32,599 nucleotides of DNA from CAWVWD01 sp965662365 (GCA_965662365.1 CBFIHR010000050.1:1-32599), one strand, 5' to 3'. Positions 24,378-32,599 are shown, counted from the stretch's first letter. Translations and numbers: made by a program. Notes: generated by a model not told the origin, from the sequence alone.

Positions 24378-25592
24378 CTATACCTCAACTACGCCCAGAT
24401 AATCTCTCAAATATTCAAACGCTTTCGTTAAGTCGCCATTTTTACAAATATTCGCTTGACGCATCATTCTACCTTCCGGACGATATAGCAACTCTTCCAA
24501 AACGTGATTGATAAACTGCGCACCGAAGTTTTTCGATGCATCACGAGGCAACTCATTCGGTAAATTATCAATCGTCATCATGTCAATCGTGTGTGATTGA
24601 TAAGGTGTTTCCGCTTGTTCTGTCTGTGGATTATAACCAAAAACTGGTTCTGCAATCGTTGTGGCATAAAGCGTAGAAGGAATCGACGCAATCGGTGCAA
24701 TATCGCAGGTAATGTCGGCAATCACTTCTATATTAAAATTCTCTTGTCGCATTTCTTCTTTTGTAAAAAATGCTGGTGCGGCATTGTCCCAATAAATGCC
24801 ATTTATCATAATATTTGCGGCCTGTGCATAAGGTGCAAATATAGATTTGTAGCGTTCTGGATGAGCGTAAAATTCCGCTTTATTAAAACCATTATCCGTT
24901 TTTCGAGCAGCATAATTTTTACAAACCAGCTGCGTATAAATCGGTTCGTTAAATTGCTTGTTTAAAAACTCCCGAGGTTTGACTTTTCGAAAACCCATAG
25001 CATCCAGCACTTCTGCCGAGCCATTGCCAACTCGACCAGTTCCCGTTAATACAACTTTTAGGTTTGGTAATTTTAATTTTTCAGCATAGAATTTTTTTGC
25101 TTCCGCAAAATCATAGAAATCGGTCATTCGTGGCAACTCGAAGGCATTCGTCCGCTGACCGTAAGTCCAAAGGCCATTATGTGCCCCTACAATACCCGCC
25201 CAACGCCCAAAGGCGATTACTCTTTTGCCTGTTGCATCTTTCAACACTTCATAATCCATCATTGAAATGTTTCGCTCAACCATAGCTTGTAGCAATTTTT
25301 GATTATACGATTGTTTTTTAATCGTATGCGAGAAGAAAAAATAGGTCTTATTTGGAATCAAATTATCGATCGGCACTTCTTTCACGCCCATTAGTACATC
25401 ACAAGCGGAAATATTTTCAGATAAGGTCAAGCCTTCTGCGGCATATTCTTCGTCTTTAAAACAACGGTTCGGCGATGGTTGTATAACGATTTCTACATCA
25501 TGTTGTCTAATCATCTTTGCACACTGTTTTGGTGTCAAAGGTACTCTTGTATCTGGTGGCGTTTTGCCTTCTCTTATGATTCCAATTTTCAT
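24378..25592 (-). CDS. Alanine/saccharopine dehydrogenase-type (LYS1/AlaDH fold) NAD-dependent oxidoreductase
   Basis: This 404-residue protein has no signal peptide. The N-terminal AlaDH/PNT-type domain has MKIGIIREGKTPPDTRVPLTPKQ and, later, YFFFSHTIKKQSYN with DYEVL. GTGRVGNGSAEVLDAMG (about 190-206) is a glycine-rich nucleotide-binding turn, with VLTGTGRVG preceding it. The C-terminal half has INGIYWDNAAPAFFT and VIADITCDI. LYS1-type saccharopine dehydrogenases make lysine from saccharopine in the aminoadipate route, which the diaminopimelate gene dapD here makes unnecessary. A role in amino-acid interconversion or lysine breakdown is more likely, but the substrate is unknown. It is a single gene. 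Confidence 0.72.
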   Translation of the reverse strand: MKIGIIREGKTPPDTRVPLTPKQCAKMIRQHDVEIVIQPSPNRCFKDEEYAAEGLTLSENISACDVLMGVKEVPIDNLIPNKTYFFFSHTIKKQSYNQKLLQAMVERNISMMDYEVLKDATGKRVIAFGRWAGIVGAHNGLWTYGQRTNAFELPRMTDFYDFAEAKKFYAEKLKLPNLKVVLTGTGRVGNGSAEVLDAMGFRKVKPREFLNKQFNEPIYTQLVCKNYAARKTDNGFNKAEFYAHPERYKSIFAPYAQAANIMINGIYWDNAAPAFFTKEEMRQENFNIEVIADITCDIAPIASIPSTLYATTIAEPVFGYNPQTEQAETPYQSHTIDMMTIDNLPNELPRDASKNFGAQFINHVLEELLYRPEGRMMRQANICKNGDLTKAFEYLRDYLGVVEV

Positions 25593-26087
25593 TCTATTCT
25601 GATTATTTATTTCATGCAGTCACTTGATATGACGGCACGAACTAAGTTTTTGTTATATTATTAACGTGTTTTTGTAAAAATAGTGAAATTTATAACATTA
25701 GTCAAATGAATTAGTGATTTCACCTTTTTGTTGAGTAGTTAGAGGAGCGTTAAGGCACAAAGAGAAGAAGCTATTGATGTAATAAGGTCATTTTTATCGG
25801 TTAAATTTTTATGTTAAAAGTAGTTTCATTGGAATTTAGACATTTTAGGTTTTTATCGTTATAGTTTATTTTTTACAAATTCGGCTGCATGAGATTTGTC
25901 GATAGATGTCTTTAAAATGAAAAGTAGTAAATTAGGACTGCGAACAATCAAGCAAATTCCAAGTTTATCATTAATCAATTGATATTCTTATTCTTATTTT
26001 TGTAATAAAATTTGTTGTTTTTGTTATTTGGATGTTGTGTGAAATGACTCAAACTATAACGGAACTAAAACTATTTTAACATAAAAG
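25593..26087. other. Divergent intergenic region, dehydrogenase-M32 peptidase
   Basis: No gene is visible in these about 495 bases. The only signal I can support is the -7 element at 25995-26002. The rest is AT-rich and featureless to my reading. Confidence 0.5.
25995..26002 (+). promoter_or_regulatory. Candidate -7 element for the M32 carboxypeptidase
   Basis: TATTTTTG matches TAnnTTTG, 85 bp before the ATG at 26088. No clear -33 element. A TTTTTG run further downstream makes the choice less certain. Confidence 0.4.
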
Positions 26088-27584
26088 ATGAATAAACAAT
26101 ACGAGGCGTATAAAAATCGAATGCGTAAAATCGCAGACATCAACGGAGCAATTGCCGTGATGAGTTGGGATAAAGAAGTGAATTTACCTAAAAAAGGAGC
26201 AGCCGCTCGCTCGCAGCAGATTGCTACGCTTTCGGGCATGTCACATGAGTTATTTACAGCTCCTGAATTTGGGAAAGAGCTCGAAGCCTTGACTGGACTT
26301 AATGGCGAACTCACCCCGCAACAACATCGCAATGTCGAATTGACACTAAAAGATTACAATAAAAGTACGAAGCTGCCGACCGAATTTGTAATTCGTCGCT
26401 CACAAGCTGTTTCGGAAGCTTATCACGCTTGGATAAAAGCACGGGAAGCGAATGATTTTGGTGTTTATAAAGAAGCCTTGAAAAAAATCGTTGGCTTTTG
26501 TCGAGAAACCGCAGAATTACTTGGTTATGAAGCTCATCCCTACGACGCTTTATTGAATCAGTATGAACCGAATGCAAAAACGGCAGAGTTGACCGTTTTA
26601 TTTAAAGACGTGCGAGAGCAGCTGGTGGCGTTTGTAAAGGAATTAAAAGAACAAAAGCCAGTTGATAATGCTTTTTTGTCAGAGTTTTATGATAAAGATA
26701 AACAATGGGATTTTGGTCTGAAGTTATTACAAAACATGGGTTACGATTTTGACGCTGGTCGTCAAGATGTATCGGCTCACCCATTTACGATTAATTTTGC
26801 TCCGACGGATGTTCGGGTCACGACTCGTATTGATGAGTATGACTTGAGCAATATGGCTTGGTCTTGTATTCATGAAGGTGGTCACGCACTTTATGAGCAA
26901 GGTTTGAGCTGGGACGAATATGGTTTGCCGTTAGGAGAGGCTTGCTCGTTAGGGATACATGAGTCTCAGGCTCGTATGTGGGAGAATAATGTCGGTAGAA
27001 GTAAGGCGTATTGGCAAGCTCATTTTGAGACGTTGAAGGCAACTTTTTCAGAGCAATTATCAGGTGTGACGCTGGAGGATTTTTATAAAGGAATTAATCA
27101 AATCGCTCCGAATAAAATCCGAACCGAAGCGGATGAGTTACATTATCATTTCCATGTATTGATACGATTTGAAATCGAAAAGGCGTTAATGGAAGGCGAA
27201 ATCGAAGTAGAGGACTTGGATAAGGTTTGGAACGAGAAGTATAAGGAATACATGGGTATAGAAGTTACGAATGATAATGAAGGAATTTTGCAGGATATTC
27301 ATTGGTCGCATGGCAGTATTGGATATTTTCCGACTTATTCGTTAGGTAGTTTTTACGCTGCTCAGTTTTTTGCGAAAGCAAAAGAAGAAATACCGACTCT
27401 GGAAGACGAAATAGCAACTGGTGATAACCGTAAATTATTGCAATGGTTGCGTCAGAATATACATCAATATGGTCGCTATTATACCCCGGACGAATTGTGT
27501 ATGAAAATTACTGGTGAAAAATTAAACTTTAAATACTTCATGGATTACGCAAAACAAAAGTTTGGTGCAATTTATGGTATTTAG
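26088..27584 (+). CDS. M32 family metallocarboxypeptidase (carboxypeptidase Taq type)
   Basis: The 498 residues match the M32 length and motif order. Zinc site HEGGH (262-266, with the catalytic Glu263) lies in CIHEGGHALYEQG. The family's HPF motif (231-233), DVRVTTR (241-247), and IHESQARMWENNVGRSKAYW (291 onward), which supplies the third zinc ligand Glu, follow. IRTEADELHYHFHV and GYFPTYSLGSFYAAQ are further M32 hallmarks. These helical, dimeric, cytosolic enzymes remove C-terminal amino acids with broad specificity. No signal peptide is present. A 75-bp gap separates it from two secreted paralogues on the same strand; co-transcription is possible. Confidence 0.95.
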   Translation: MNKQYEAYKNRMRKIADINGAIAVMSWDKEVNLPKKGAAARSQQIATLSGMSHELFTAPEFGKELEALTGLNGELTPQQHRNVELTLKDYNKSTKLPTEFVIRRSQAVSEAYHAWIKAREANDFGVYKEALKKIVGFCRETAELLGYEAHPYDALLNQYEPNAKTAELTVLFKDVREQLVAFVKELKEQKPVDNAFLSEFYDKDKQWDFGLKLLQNMGYDFDAGRQDVSAHPFTINFAPTDVRVTTRIDEYDLSNMAWSCIHEGGHALYEQGLSWDEYGLPLGEACSLGIHESQARMWENNVGRSKAYWQAHFETLKATFSEQLSGVTLEDFYKGINQIAPNKIRTEADELHYHFHVLIRFEIEKALMEGEIEVEDLDKVWNEKYKEYMGIEVTNDNEGILQDIHWSHGSIGYFPTYSLGSFYAAQFFAKAKEEIPTLEDEIATGDNRKLLQWLRQNIHQYGRYYTPDELCMKITGEKLNFKYFMDYAKQKFGAIYGI

Positions 27585-27659
27585 TTTTAAGATATTGTTG
27601 GTACATTTTAAACACGAATAATACATTTCGCTGCATATTTATTACAGAAAAGAATTAAC

Positions 27660-28268
27660 ATGAAAATACTCAAAAACGTATTACTGCTGTCTATTTTATT
27701 TTTATCTACACCGATTTTTGCACAGGTTAATTACGATATTTCGACGATTATTATTGATGAAAAGTTTGATAATAAGCAACGCTTAATTGCTCGTAAAATT
27801 CGTTCATACGGGACACAAGGAGAAGAAAGTTTGAAAGTCGAAATTATAGTAACCCCTAAGAATGCGGTCAAAGAATTGATTGTAAATGAGAAAAAAGTGA
27901 TGCCTCTGATGTTTAAAGAGTATCGAATTTTGACGGATTATGTGATTAGTTATGCAGATACAGAACGAGAATTGGAGAAACCGAAAGCTAATGCAGTTGT
28001 AAAGATTGTCGGGCAAGATCTCAAGGAGAAGTTAACAGAAACCGAAAAAAAGATGTTATTAGATACCTTAAAAAGGGAGCTTATCAACGATGGCATCCTT
28101 AATGATGAAAGCGAACCTTTCGATTTTTCAATGACTGGAAATTATTTATTCTTTAATGGAAATCAACAAGACGGAAATATATATAATAAATATAAGCAAA
28201 TCTATGATAGGCTTTGTGACATTCCGTTATCAAAAACTACTTATTTTCAAATCACTCAAACACTCTAA
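27660..28268 (+). CDS. Secreted protein of unknown function, tandem paralogue 1
   Basis: This 202-residue protein has a signal peptide (MKILKN..., cleavage likely after FAQ, residue 22) and no lipobox Cys. It is not recognisable to me by name. Features: FDNKQRLIARKIRSYG, a VKELIVNEKKVMP stretch (about 70-82), KLTETEKKMLLDTLKRELINDGIL, and a hydrophilic end with TTYFQITQTL. It shares its whole layout and its last eight residues with the next gene. The ELINDGI-type acid-rich helix with a following beta strand resembles segments near M56/BlaR1-type peptidase loci in other Bacteroidota, as I recall, but no such gene is visible here. Function unknown. Confidence 0.75.
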   Translation: MKILKNVLLLSILFLSTPIFAQVNYDISTIIIDEKFDNKQRLIARKIRSYGTQGEESLKVEIIVTPKNAVKELIVNEKKVMPLMFKEYRILTDYVISYADTERELEKPKANAVVKIVGQDLKEKLTETEKKMLLDTLKRELINDGILNDESEPFDFSMTGNYLFFNGNQQDGNIYNKYKQIYDRLCDIPLSKTTYFQITQTL

Positions 28269-28325
28269 CCAGTGATAAATCGTCTTATGACTGTCATGGT
28301 TGCCGTTGTTTGAAAAAACACTAAA

Positions 28326-28928
28326 ATGAAAATATTACAACACGTACTGTCTTTATTATTGTTATTGTCATCAATTACTGCTTTTGCTCAATCAAATTAT
28401 GAAATCCAAAGTACAACGGTTTCCGAAAAATTTGATAGTGAAAATGTACTGAAATCTCGACGCATCTGGGCAAGCGGCGTGAGAGATAAGGAGGTATTGA
28501 ATATTGATATGGTTGTCGATGCAAATAATATTGTCAAAGAGCTAACTATCAATGATAAAGAAATTATACCACCGAGGTTTTCGATCTTCAAAGGTCTTAC
28601 AAACTATGTCATTCAGTATGTTGATAACGAAGCGAACAGTACTCCGACAAGTGAGCAAATAACGAGAGAAGATGAACCAGCGGAGAACGAGAAGTTGACA
28701 GAAAGTGATCAACGAGGATTAATGGATTTAATCAAACAAGAATTAATTAATGATGAGCTGATTGATAACCCGAAAGTCTTTGATTTTATGTTGACTTACG
28801 ACAGTTTATACATCAATGCAAAGAAACAGGAGCAAACGGTTTTTAAAAAATATAAGGATTTGTACGAGAAGTATTCAGATGCGCCGTTAGCCAGAACGGC
28901 TTATTTTCAAATAACACAAACCTTATAG
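28326..28928 (+). CDS. Secreted protein of unknown function, tandem paralogue 2
   Basis: The 200 residues are a clear duplicate of the preceding gene: signal peptide MKILQHV... with FAQ, then N-Y, VKELTINDKEIIPP matching VKELIVNEKKVMP, LTESDQRGLMDLIKQELIND matching LTETEKKMLLDTLKRELIND, and the shared end YFQITQTL. The middle has diverged, including an acidic insert with EDEPAENEKL (about 118-127). The genes are 57 bp apart, so they are likely co-transcribed, and a strong terminator follows this one. Function unknown. Confidence 0.75.
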   Translation: MKILQHVLSLLLLLSSITAFAQSNYEIQSTTVSEKFDSENVLKSRRIWASGVRDKEVLNIDMVVDANNIVKELTINDKEIIPPRFSIFKGLTNYVIQYVDNEANSTPTSEQITREDEPAENEKLTESDQRGLMDLIKQELINDELIDNPKVFDFMLTYDSLYINAKKQEQTVFKKYKDLYEKYSDAPLARTAYFQITQTL

Positions 28929-29252
28929 GTCACAAAATATTATTAGATTTTTCAAAAAGCAGTAACATGAATTGTTGCTGCTTTTTTTTAACAACAAATT
29001 AGTTTTTCTGAAATAATCTAAAAAAGTGTCACGTTTTCGATAGTTATACGTTATTGATTGATATTTGAATTTTAAAAGAAAAAATTCTCACACCAATCTC
29101 TGTCACAACAACATCCTTTATAGGAAGAATATCAATGTTGCAATTCTTTTTTCATCTGTATCTTTTGTTAGGTAAGTGAGTTATGGTGAGATATATCACT
29201 TTCCTAAAAGTAATTTATATTGAAATAAAGTACAAATCCAAACTAATACGCA
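28929..29252. other. Intergenic region before the LytTR regulator
   Basis: After the terminator at 28954-28989 no gene or clear -7 box is visible in the remaining about 260 bases. A near-palindrome GTGAGATATATCAC (29186-29199) is a possible operator for the regulator downstream. Confidence 0.5.
28954..28989 (+). terminator. Intrinsic terminator after the paralogue pair
   Basis: AAAGCAGTAAC (28956-28966) pairs with GTTGCTGCTTT (28974-28984) (one G-U) and is followed by an eight-T run (28982-28989). Confidence 0.9.
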
Positions 29253-29996
29253 ATGATACGTTCGCTAATTGTTGATGATGAACAGAATAATCGCCTGACT
29301 ATGAATGTGCTTTTAACTCGATATTGCAAAGGGGTTGAAGTCGTAAGTGAAGCTGGTACCGTAAAGGAAGCCGTTCTTAAAATTAAAGAATTAAAGCCTG
29401 ATTTAGTATTTTTAGACATTGAAATGCCGTTTGAAAACGGGTTTCAACTGTTCAAATACTTTACGAATATTGATTTTGATGTGATTTTTACGACGGCCTA
29501 CGACGAATATGCCATGAAAGCTTTTCGCTACTCTGCTATTGATTATTTATTGAAACCGATTGACTTACAAGATTTACGAGAAGCGATTTCGAGAGTAACG
29601 AAAAATAAAATTCAACCGGAGTTGAATAAAATTCGCTTACAAACACTGGAGTATAACTTAGATAATAGTTTTCAAAAAATTGCCTTACCCGTAATAGATG
29701 GTTTTGAATTTATTGACATCGATAATATTATTCATTTGGAGGCAGATAGCAATTATACGATCGTGAACACCGTCAAGGGGAAACACATTGTGTCTAAAAC
29801 ATTGGGGGATTTCGAAAATATGTTGACTCCTTCCAATTTTTTTAGAGTTAATCGTTCCAATTTGATTAATTTGAACTTTCTGAAACGCTACATTAAAAAT
29901 AAAGCCCCATTAATTGAGCTGGTAAATGGTACACAAATTAGGTTACCTTTGGCTCGCAAACAAATATTTTTAGAGCAAGTTAGTCACATGGAATAA
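29253..29996 (+). CDS. LytTR-family response regulator
   Basis: The 247 residues form a receiver domain (about 1-118) with acidic pair Asp8/Asp9, phospho-acceptor Asp55 in LVFLDIEMP, conserved Thr (FTTAYDEYA) and Lys101 in LLKPIDL, so it should be phosphorylatable. A linker and a LytTR DNA-binding domain (about 144-244) follow, with IDNIIHLEADSNYT, FFRVNRSNLIN and LPLARKQIFLEQ. LytTR regulators activate or repress genes by binding direct or inverted repeats; the family usually pairs with a LytS-type histidine kinase. No kinase is visible in this window, so it is an orphan here or its partner lies elsewhere. It is convergent with the acyltransferase gene. Confidence 0.92.
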   Translation: MIRSLIVDDEQNNRLTMNVLLTRYCKGVEVVSEAGTVKEAVLKIKELKPDLVFLDIEMPFENGFQLFKYFTNIDFDVIFTTAYDEYAMKAFRYSAIDYLLKPIDLQDLREAISRVTKNKIQPELNKIRLQTLEYNLDNSFQKIALPVIDGFEFIDIDNIIHLEADSNYTIVNTVKGKHIVSKTLGDFENMLTPSNFFRVNRSNLINLNFLKRYIKNKAPLIELVNGTQIRLPLARKQIFLEQVSHME

Positions 29997-30028
29997 AAGG
30001 TTTTTTGTTCAAATATCTAAACATAAAA

Positions 30029-31288
30029 TTATTTAAACGGCTTTCGTTGTGTCCATTCTTCCTGTGGGTTGAACCAGTCGAATGTTTGCTTTGTCAAAGC
30101 ATTAAATACAGGGTTTTTGTGCTGCATATAAAAGTACATATCATGTGGTTTTGCACCGACTGAACTTTTGATTTCTAAAGCAGTTCTTGCCAAGTAAATA
30201 TGTTTGACTTGATGATAAATTCCCATTCGAATCATATCGTATAACATATTCAAATACAGTTGGCAATGACGATTTTCTGTATGATTAATTCCCAAAAAGT
30301 GAGACTCAATCGAGTTGCGTTCTTTTTCTAAAAATACCGTATAAAAACCAATTAACTCATTTTCTTTGAAGTAGCCGATGACTTTGAACTTGTCTTCTAA
30401 ATGCGTTTTTAAGTTCGTAAAATAATTTTGCGAAAGCGTAATACCATTAAATCCTGCACTTTTCACAACATCTTGATACAAGTCGTAGATTGTCGTTTGA
30501 TGCGTTTTTATTTCTGCCAGGTTAAGTTCTCGTTTTTCAATTTCTTTCGCCTTTTTGAAGGCACGTTTGGCACGAACTCGATATTTAGAACTCATCGCTC
30601 CCAAGTAATCCTCGAACTTTTTCCAGTTTTCGTCCAATTCTATAATCATATTCGGCTGAATCTGAAACTCTCCAAAATCGGTATTTTCAATCTTTTGACG
30701 ATTATTGTCAAAGTAATCTTTATATAAAATTACAGGAGCATTGATGTTTTGTTGTCTCAAATTATGACGTAAAGTTTCTAAACCTTTATTGACGATATTA
30801 AACTGTTCTTCTTTTTTAATCAACTGATTATCAAAAGAATAACCATACTCGCCAGTCATTAATACGTTGCCACAAACGATGGAATGAAACTCGATTTGAC
30901 GAGCTGCCCATTTTTTTAATCGTAAAAACTTAGCCGTTTCGTCATTAAAGCTACGGTGATGTTTTAGACTTTCGTAAGTTGAAAATTTAAAGATTTGAGC
31001 ATAAGCTATGCCACAAGGCTGATTATTTTTATAAAATGTCAGATAAGCAAACTGCATATCTTTTGGTGGACAAGCTTCGATCGCTTTCAGATAAGATTTT
31101 TGTAAAAAAAGCGATTCGTTTTTAGCCATCTTATCCCAAGATTTGCAATTATCAATCTTGCTTTCGATGGTTAGTTGAAGGTCTTCTTGTAATGTTATGA
31201 TACTGGAGAATGTTTTTGGTAGTTGATTTTTATCTTTAGTACAGGCTTTTGCCAATAATCGACATGAATATGATAAAACGGAGGACAT
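30029..31288 (-). CDS. FemAB-like / GNAT-fold acyltransferase-like protein
   Basis: This 419-residue soluble protein has no signal peptide. It looks like the 'peptidogalycan biosynthesis' group related to FemAB, which has two GNAT folds. Supporting segments: SLFLQKSYLKAIEACPPKDM (about 59-78), a long RVRAKRAFKKAKEIEKREL helix (about 237-255), and VIGYFKENELIGFYTVFL followed by ESHFLGINH (about 298-330). RTALEIKSSVGAKPHDMYFYM (about 368-388) is the closing GNAT-like end. FemAB proteins add amino acids to peptidoglycan precursors from aminoacyl-tRNA; relatives act on other substrates, so the acceptor cannot be told. The start is uncertain because the first about 35 residues look less conserved. 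Confidence 0.7.
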   Translation of the reverse strand: MSSVLSYSCRLLAKACTKDKNQLPKTFSSIITLQEDLQLTIESKIDNCKSWDKMAKNESLFLQKSYLKAIEACPPKDMQFAYLTFYKNNQPCGIAYAQIFKFSTYESLKHHRSFNDETAKFLRLKKWAARQIEFHSIVCGNVLMTGEYGYSFDNQLIKKEEQFNIVNKGLETLRHNLRQQNINAPVILYKDYFDNNRQKIENTDFGEFQIQPNMIIELDENWKKFEDYLGAMSSKYRVRAKRAFKKAKEIEKRELNLAEIKTHQTTIYDLYQDVVKSAGFNGITLSQNYFTNLKTHLEDKFKVIGYFKENELIGFYTVFLEKERNSIESHFLGINHTENRHCQLYLNMLYDMIRMGIYHQVKHIYLARTALEIKSSVGAKPHDMYFYMQHKNPVFNALTKQTFDWFNPQEEWTQRKPFK

Positions 31289-31496
31289 ATTTTTATTTTA
31301 GTTGTTACTCAAACGGAAACATAACCCGATTCGATTACAGATTGTTTTAATTTCATTGTAAATAACAAATCATTTAGTACGATTTTCGATGAAATAATCC
31401 TACAAACCGATGATTTAAAGACACAATAAGATTTTTATATGAATATCTTGCATAAAGCTAAGTCATACGTATTTATTTGATGTCGGTTTAATAATT

Positions 31497-31982
31497 TTAG
31501 CTTAAAGCATTATCAGATTGATGCCTGATGAAAGCCTGTAAACTTCGTTGCATTTGCCAGCGAATCAACCAACGAAAAGCAAGTGACCAACCTATCAAAT
31601 ATCCAACAAAACCAAACGCTTGTTGTGACCATTTCCAAAGGTTATACTCGTCTTTATGATAAATGATTTTGCCATCTTGAAAATGAAAAGTTGCGGTAAT
31701 TTCATTTGTTATCTTTCGTTTGCCGAAATAATAGGTTATCGTTCCATTTGCTTGGCCACTCGTAGCTGAAGTTTGAATATTAGAAAAGGTGATAACAGCT
31801 TTTTCGCCAACATTTTTGATTAAAAACCGCCAAACGGCTTTGGCTTTTTCCTGTTGTTGTTTCCCAAAACTGACATCATCATAAACCACATTTTTATGAT
31901 AACAATCCAACATCGCGTCGAGGTCTTTTTTGGCGAAAGCCGTGAAGAAGGTGAGGAGGAGTTGATAGTTGGAAGTATTCAT
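31497..31982 (-). CDS. NTF2-like (SnoaL/ketosteroid-isomerase fold) protein
   Basis: The 161 residues fit the NTF2-like cone fold: FTAFAKKDLDAMLDCYHKNVVYDD (about 13-36), then strands around TFSNIQTS and GTITYYFG, EITATFHFQDGKIIYHKDEYNLWKW (about 94-118), and a hydrophobic segment FGFVGYLIGWSLAFRWLIRW (about 123-142) that could touch a membrane. Members are small-molecule isomerases, cyclases or binding proteins; many have no activity known. Here no obvious catalytic residue can be named. It is on the same strand as the acyltransferase but 208 bp upstream of it. Confidence 0.78.
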   Translation of the reverse strand: MNTSNYQLLLTFFTAFAKKDLDAMLDCYHKNVVYDDVSFGKQQQEKAKAVWRFLIKNVGEKAVITFSNIQTSATSGQANGTITYYFGKRKITNEITATFHFQDGKIIYHKDEYNLWKWSQQAFGFVGYLIGWSLAFRWLIRWQMQRSLQAFIRHQSDNALS

Positions 31983-32019
31983 TGATCACAAAGATTTTGT
32001 AGCATCGGAATGGTTCTGA

Positions 32020-32061
32020 GAAATTCCGTCATATTGATATAAATCGGAATGACGGAATTTC
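32020..32061. repeat. 13-bp perfect inverted repeat upstream of the NTF2-like gene
   Basis: GAAATTCCGTCAT (32020-32032) and ATGACGGAATTTC (32049-32061) pair exactly over a 16-nt loop. It lies between the TPR gene stop (32111) and the NTF2-like start (31982). It could be the 3' hairpin of the TPR transcript, although no U-tract follows. ATGACGGA also occurs in the trpS terminator. Confidence 0.7.
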
Positions 32062-32110
32062 ACGTAGTATTTTAGATCGTAAAAAGTAAGGTTTAGTAAA
32101 AAATCATAAC

Positions 32111-32599
32111 CTATTTAGGTTTCAAATTCGGGTCTAAAGCATAGGCTTTTTCAAAGTTTGCATTAGCCGTCGCAGCGTCACCCAACGCCTGATATGCAAA
32201 CCCTAAATTCAAATAACCCTGAGCATTATTCGCATCAAGTGCTAATACTTTTTGAAACATTTCGATCGCTTTTTGATGTTGACCAGTTGCACCATAAGCA
32301 GCACCTTGCTGACCAAATAAAGCGACAGAGGTTTTGCCTTCCGCAATCAGTTTTTCGCCCAGTTGTATTGCTTCCGCAAATCGTTGCTGCTGCAGTAATT
32401 GCCCCTGTTGCTCGACTTCTTTAGCATTCATATTCGATAAGGCAATTTGCTTATTATTCAAGGCATTCTTATGGTCCGAAGAGCCTTCGCCTGTGATACG
32501 TAAGGTGTAATCGTAGAACTCAATTGCTTTCGTAAATTCGCCCATATAAGTATAAGCATTTCCAATGATTACATTTGGATTCGCATAAGTTGGATGTAG
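32111..32599 (-). CDS. TPR-repeat protein, partial (runs off the right edge)
   Basis: The stop is at 32111 and the frame is open to the right edge, so an internal Met at 32545 is not the real start; 163 residues are visible. Tetratricopeptide repeats are clear: NPNVIIGNAYTYMGEFTKAIEFY, then FAEAIQLGEKLIAEGKTS, LFGQQGAAYGATGQHQKAIE, and YLNLGFAYQALGDAATANANF, each with the usual G/A-x-x-Y-x-x-x-G-x-x-x-x-A pattern. TPRs bind proteins; the rest of the domain structure is outside the window, so the partner is unknown. Confidence 0.85.
   Translation of the reverse strand, partial: LHPTYANPNVIIGNAYTYMGEFTKAIEFYDYTLRITGEGSSDHKNALNNKQIALSNMNAKEVEQQGQLLQQQRFAEAIQLGEKLIAEGKTSVALFGQQGAAYGATGQHQKAIEMFQKVLALDANNAQGYLNLGFAYQALGDAATANANFEKAYALDPNLKPK

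Noticed and set aside
24597..24965. 122-residue plus-strand ORF opposite the dehydrogenase
   Set aside because: It is a Cys- and Ile-rich antisense shadow with no domain.

Overview
The window looks like a piece of a Bacteroidota chromosome. It is AT-rich, genes mostly lack a purine-rich Shine-Dalgarno sequence, and several genes are preceded by the Bacteroidota -7 element TAnnTTTG. Lipoproteins are frequent, one carrying an acidic stretch right after the lipidated Cys that resembles the surface-export signal. The gene content (GlnRS, dapD, Taq-type M32 carboxypeptidase, YwqK-like lipoprotein, LytTR regulator, FemAB-like acyltransferase) fits Bacteroidota, and I lean to a Saprospiria/Chitinophagia-type lineage, which the window alone cannot prove. 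No rRNA, tRNA, CRISPR array, transposase or phage gene was seen.

Layout. 1-199: C-terminal end of a family 2 glycosyltransferase. 348-1835: surface-type lipoprotein with a beta-helix. It converges, across a large inverted repeat, on dinB (Pol IV, minus), followed by an Upf1/IGHMBP2-like SF1 helicase (minus). 5044-5641 is non-coding, with a hairpin and a 16-codon mini-ORF. 5642-8548: YwqK-like lipoprotein (minus), dapD (plus), lipoprotein esterase (minus). 8914-11526: glnS and an MpaB-family oxygenase (plus). 11595-14492: SF2 helicase with four predicted membrane segments (minus). 14676-17394: trpS, ridA, rpmF and the DUF177/YceD gene (minus); DUF177-rpmF is a conserved ribosome-associated pair. 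17682-18485: membrane-anchored glucosaminidase homologue (minus). 19031-21274: UvrD/PcrA (plus). It converges on a secreted MORN-repeat caspase-like protein (minus). 23458-24300: alpha/beta-hydrolase-fold protein (plus), converging on an alanine/saccharopine dehydrogenase-type enzyme (minus). 26088-28928: M32 carboxypeptidase and two tandem paralogous secreted proteins (plus). 29253-29996: LytTR response regulator (plus). 30029-32599: FemAB-like acyltransferase, NTF2-like protein and a TPR protein open at the window edge (minus).

Most of this is housekeeping: DNA repair and helicases (dinB, uvrD, two further helicases), tRNA charging (glnS, trpS), ribosome supply (DUF177-rpmF), lysine/diaminopimelate synthesis (dapD) and metabolite repair (ridA). 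The genes are mostly single units or short runs divided by convergent ends with hairpin terminators, and no multigene pathway island is visible.

The most unusual content is: (i) an alpha/beta-hydrolase-fold protein with all three triad positions replaced; (ii) a glucosaminidase-family protein with His where the catalytic Glu is expected; (iii) an SF2 helicase with membrane segments near its C-terminus; (iv) a secreted MORN-caspase protein with a 12-bp tandem-repeat linker; (v) a tandem pair of uncharacterised secreted paralogues; and (vi) several families of intergenic palindromes and 7-bp-period repeat blocks, some in inverted pairs.
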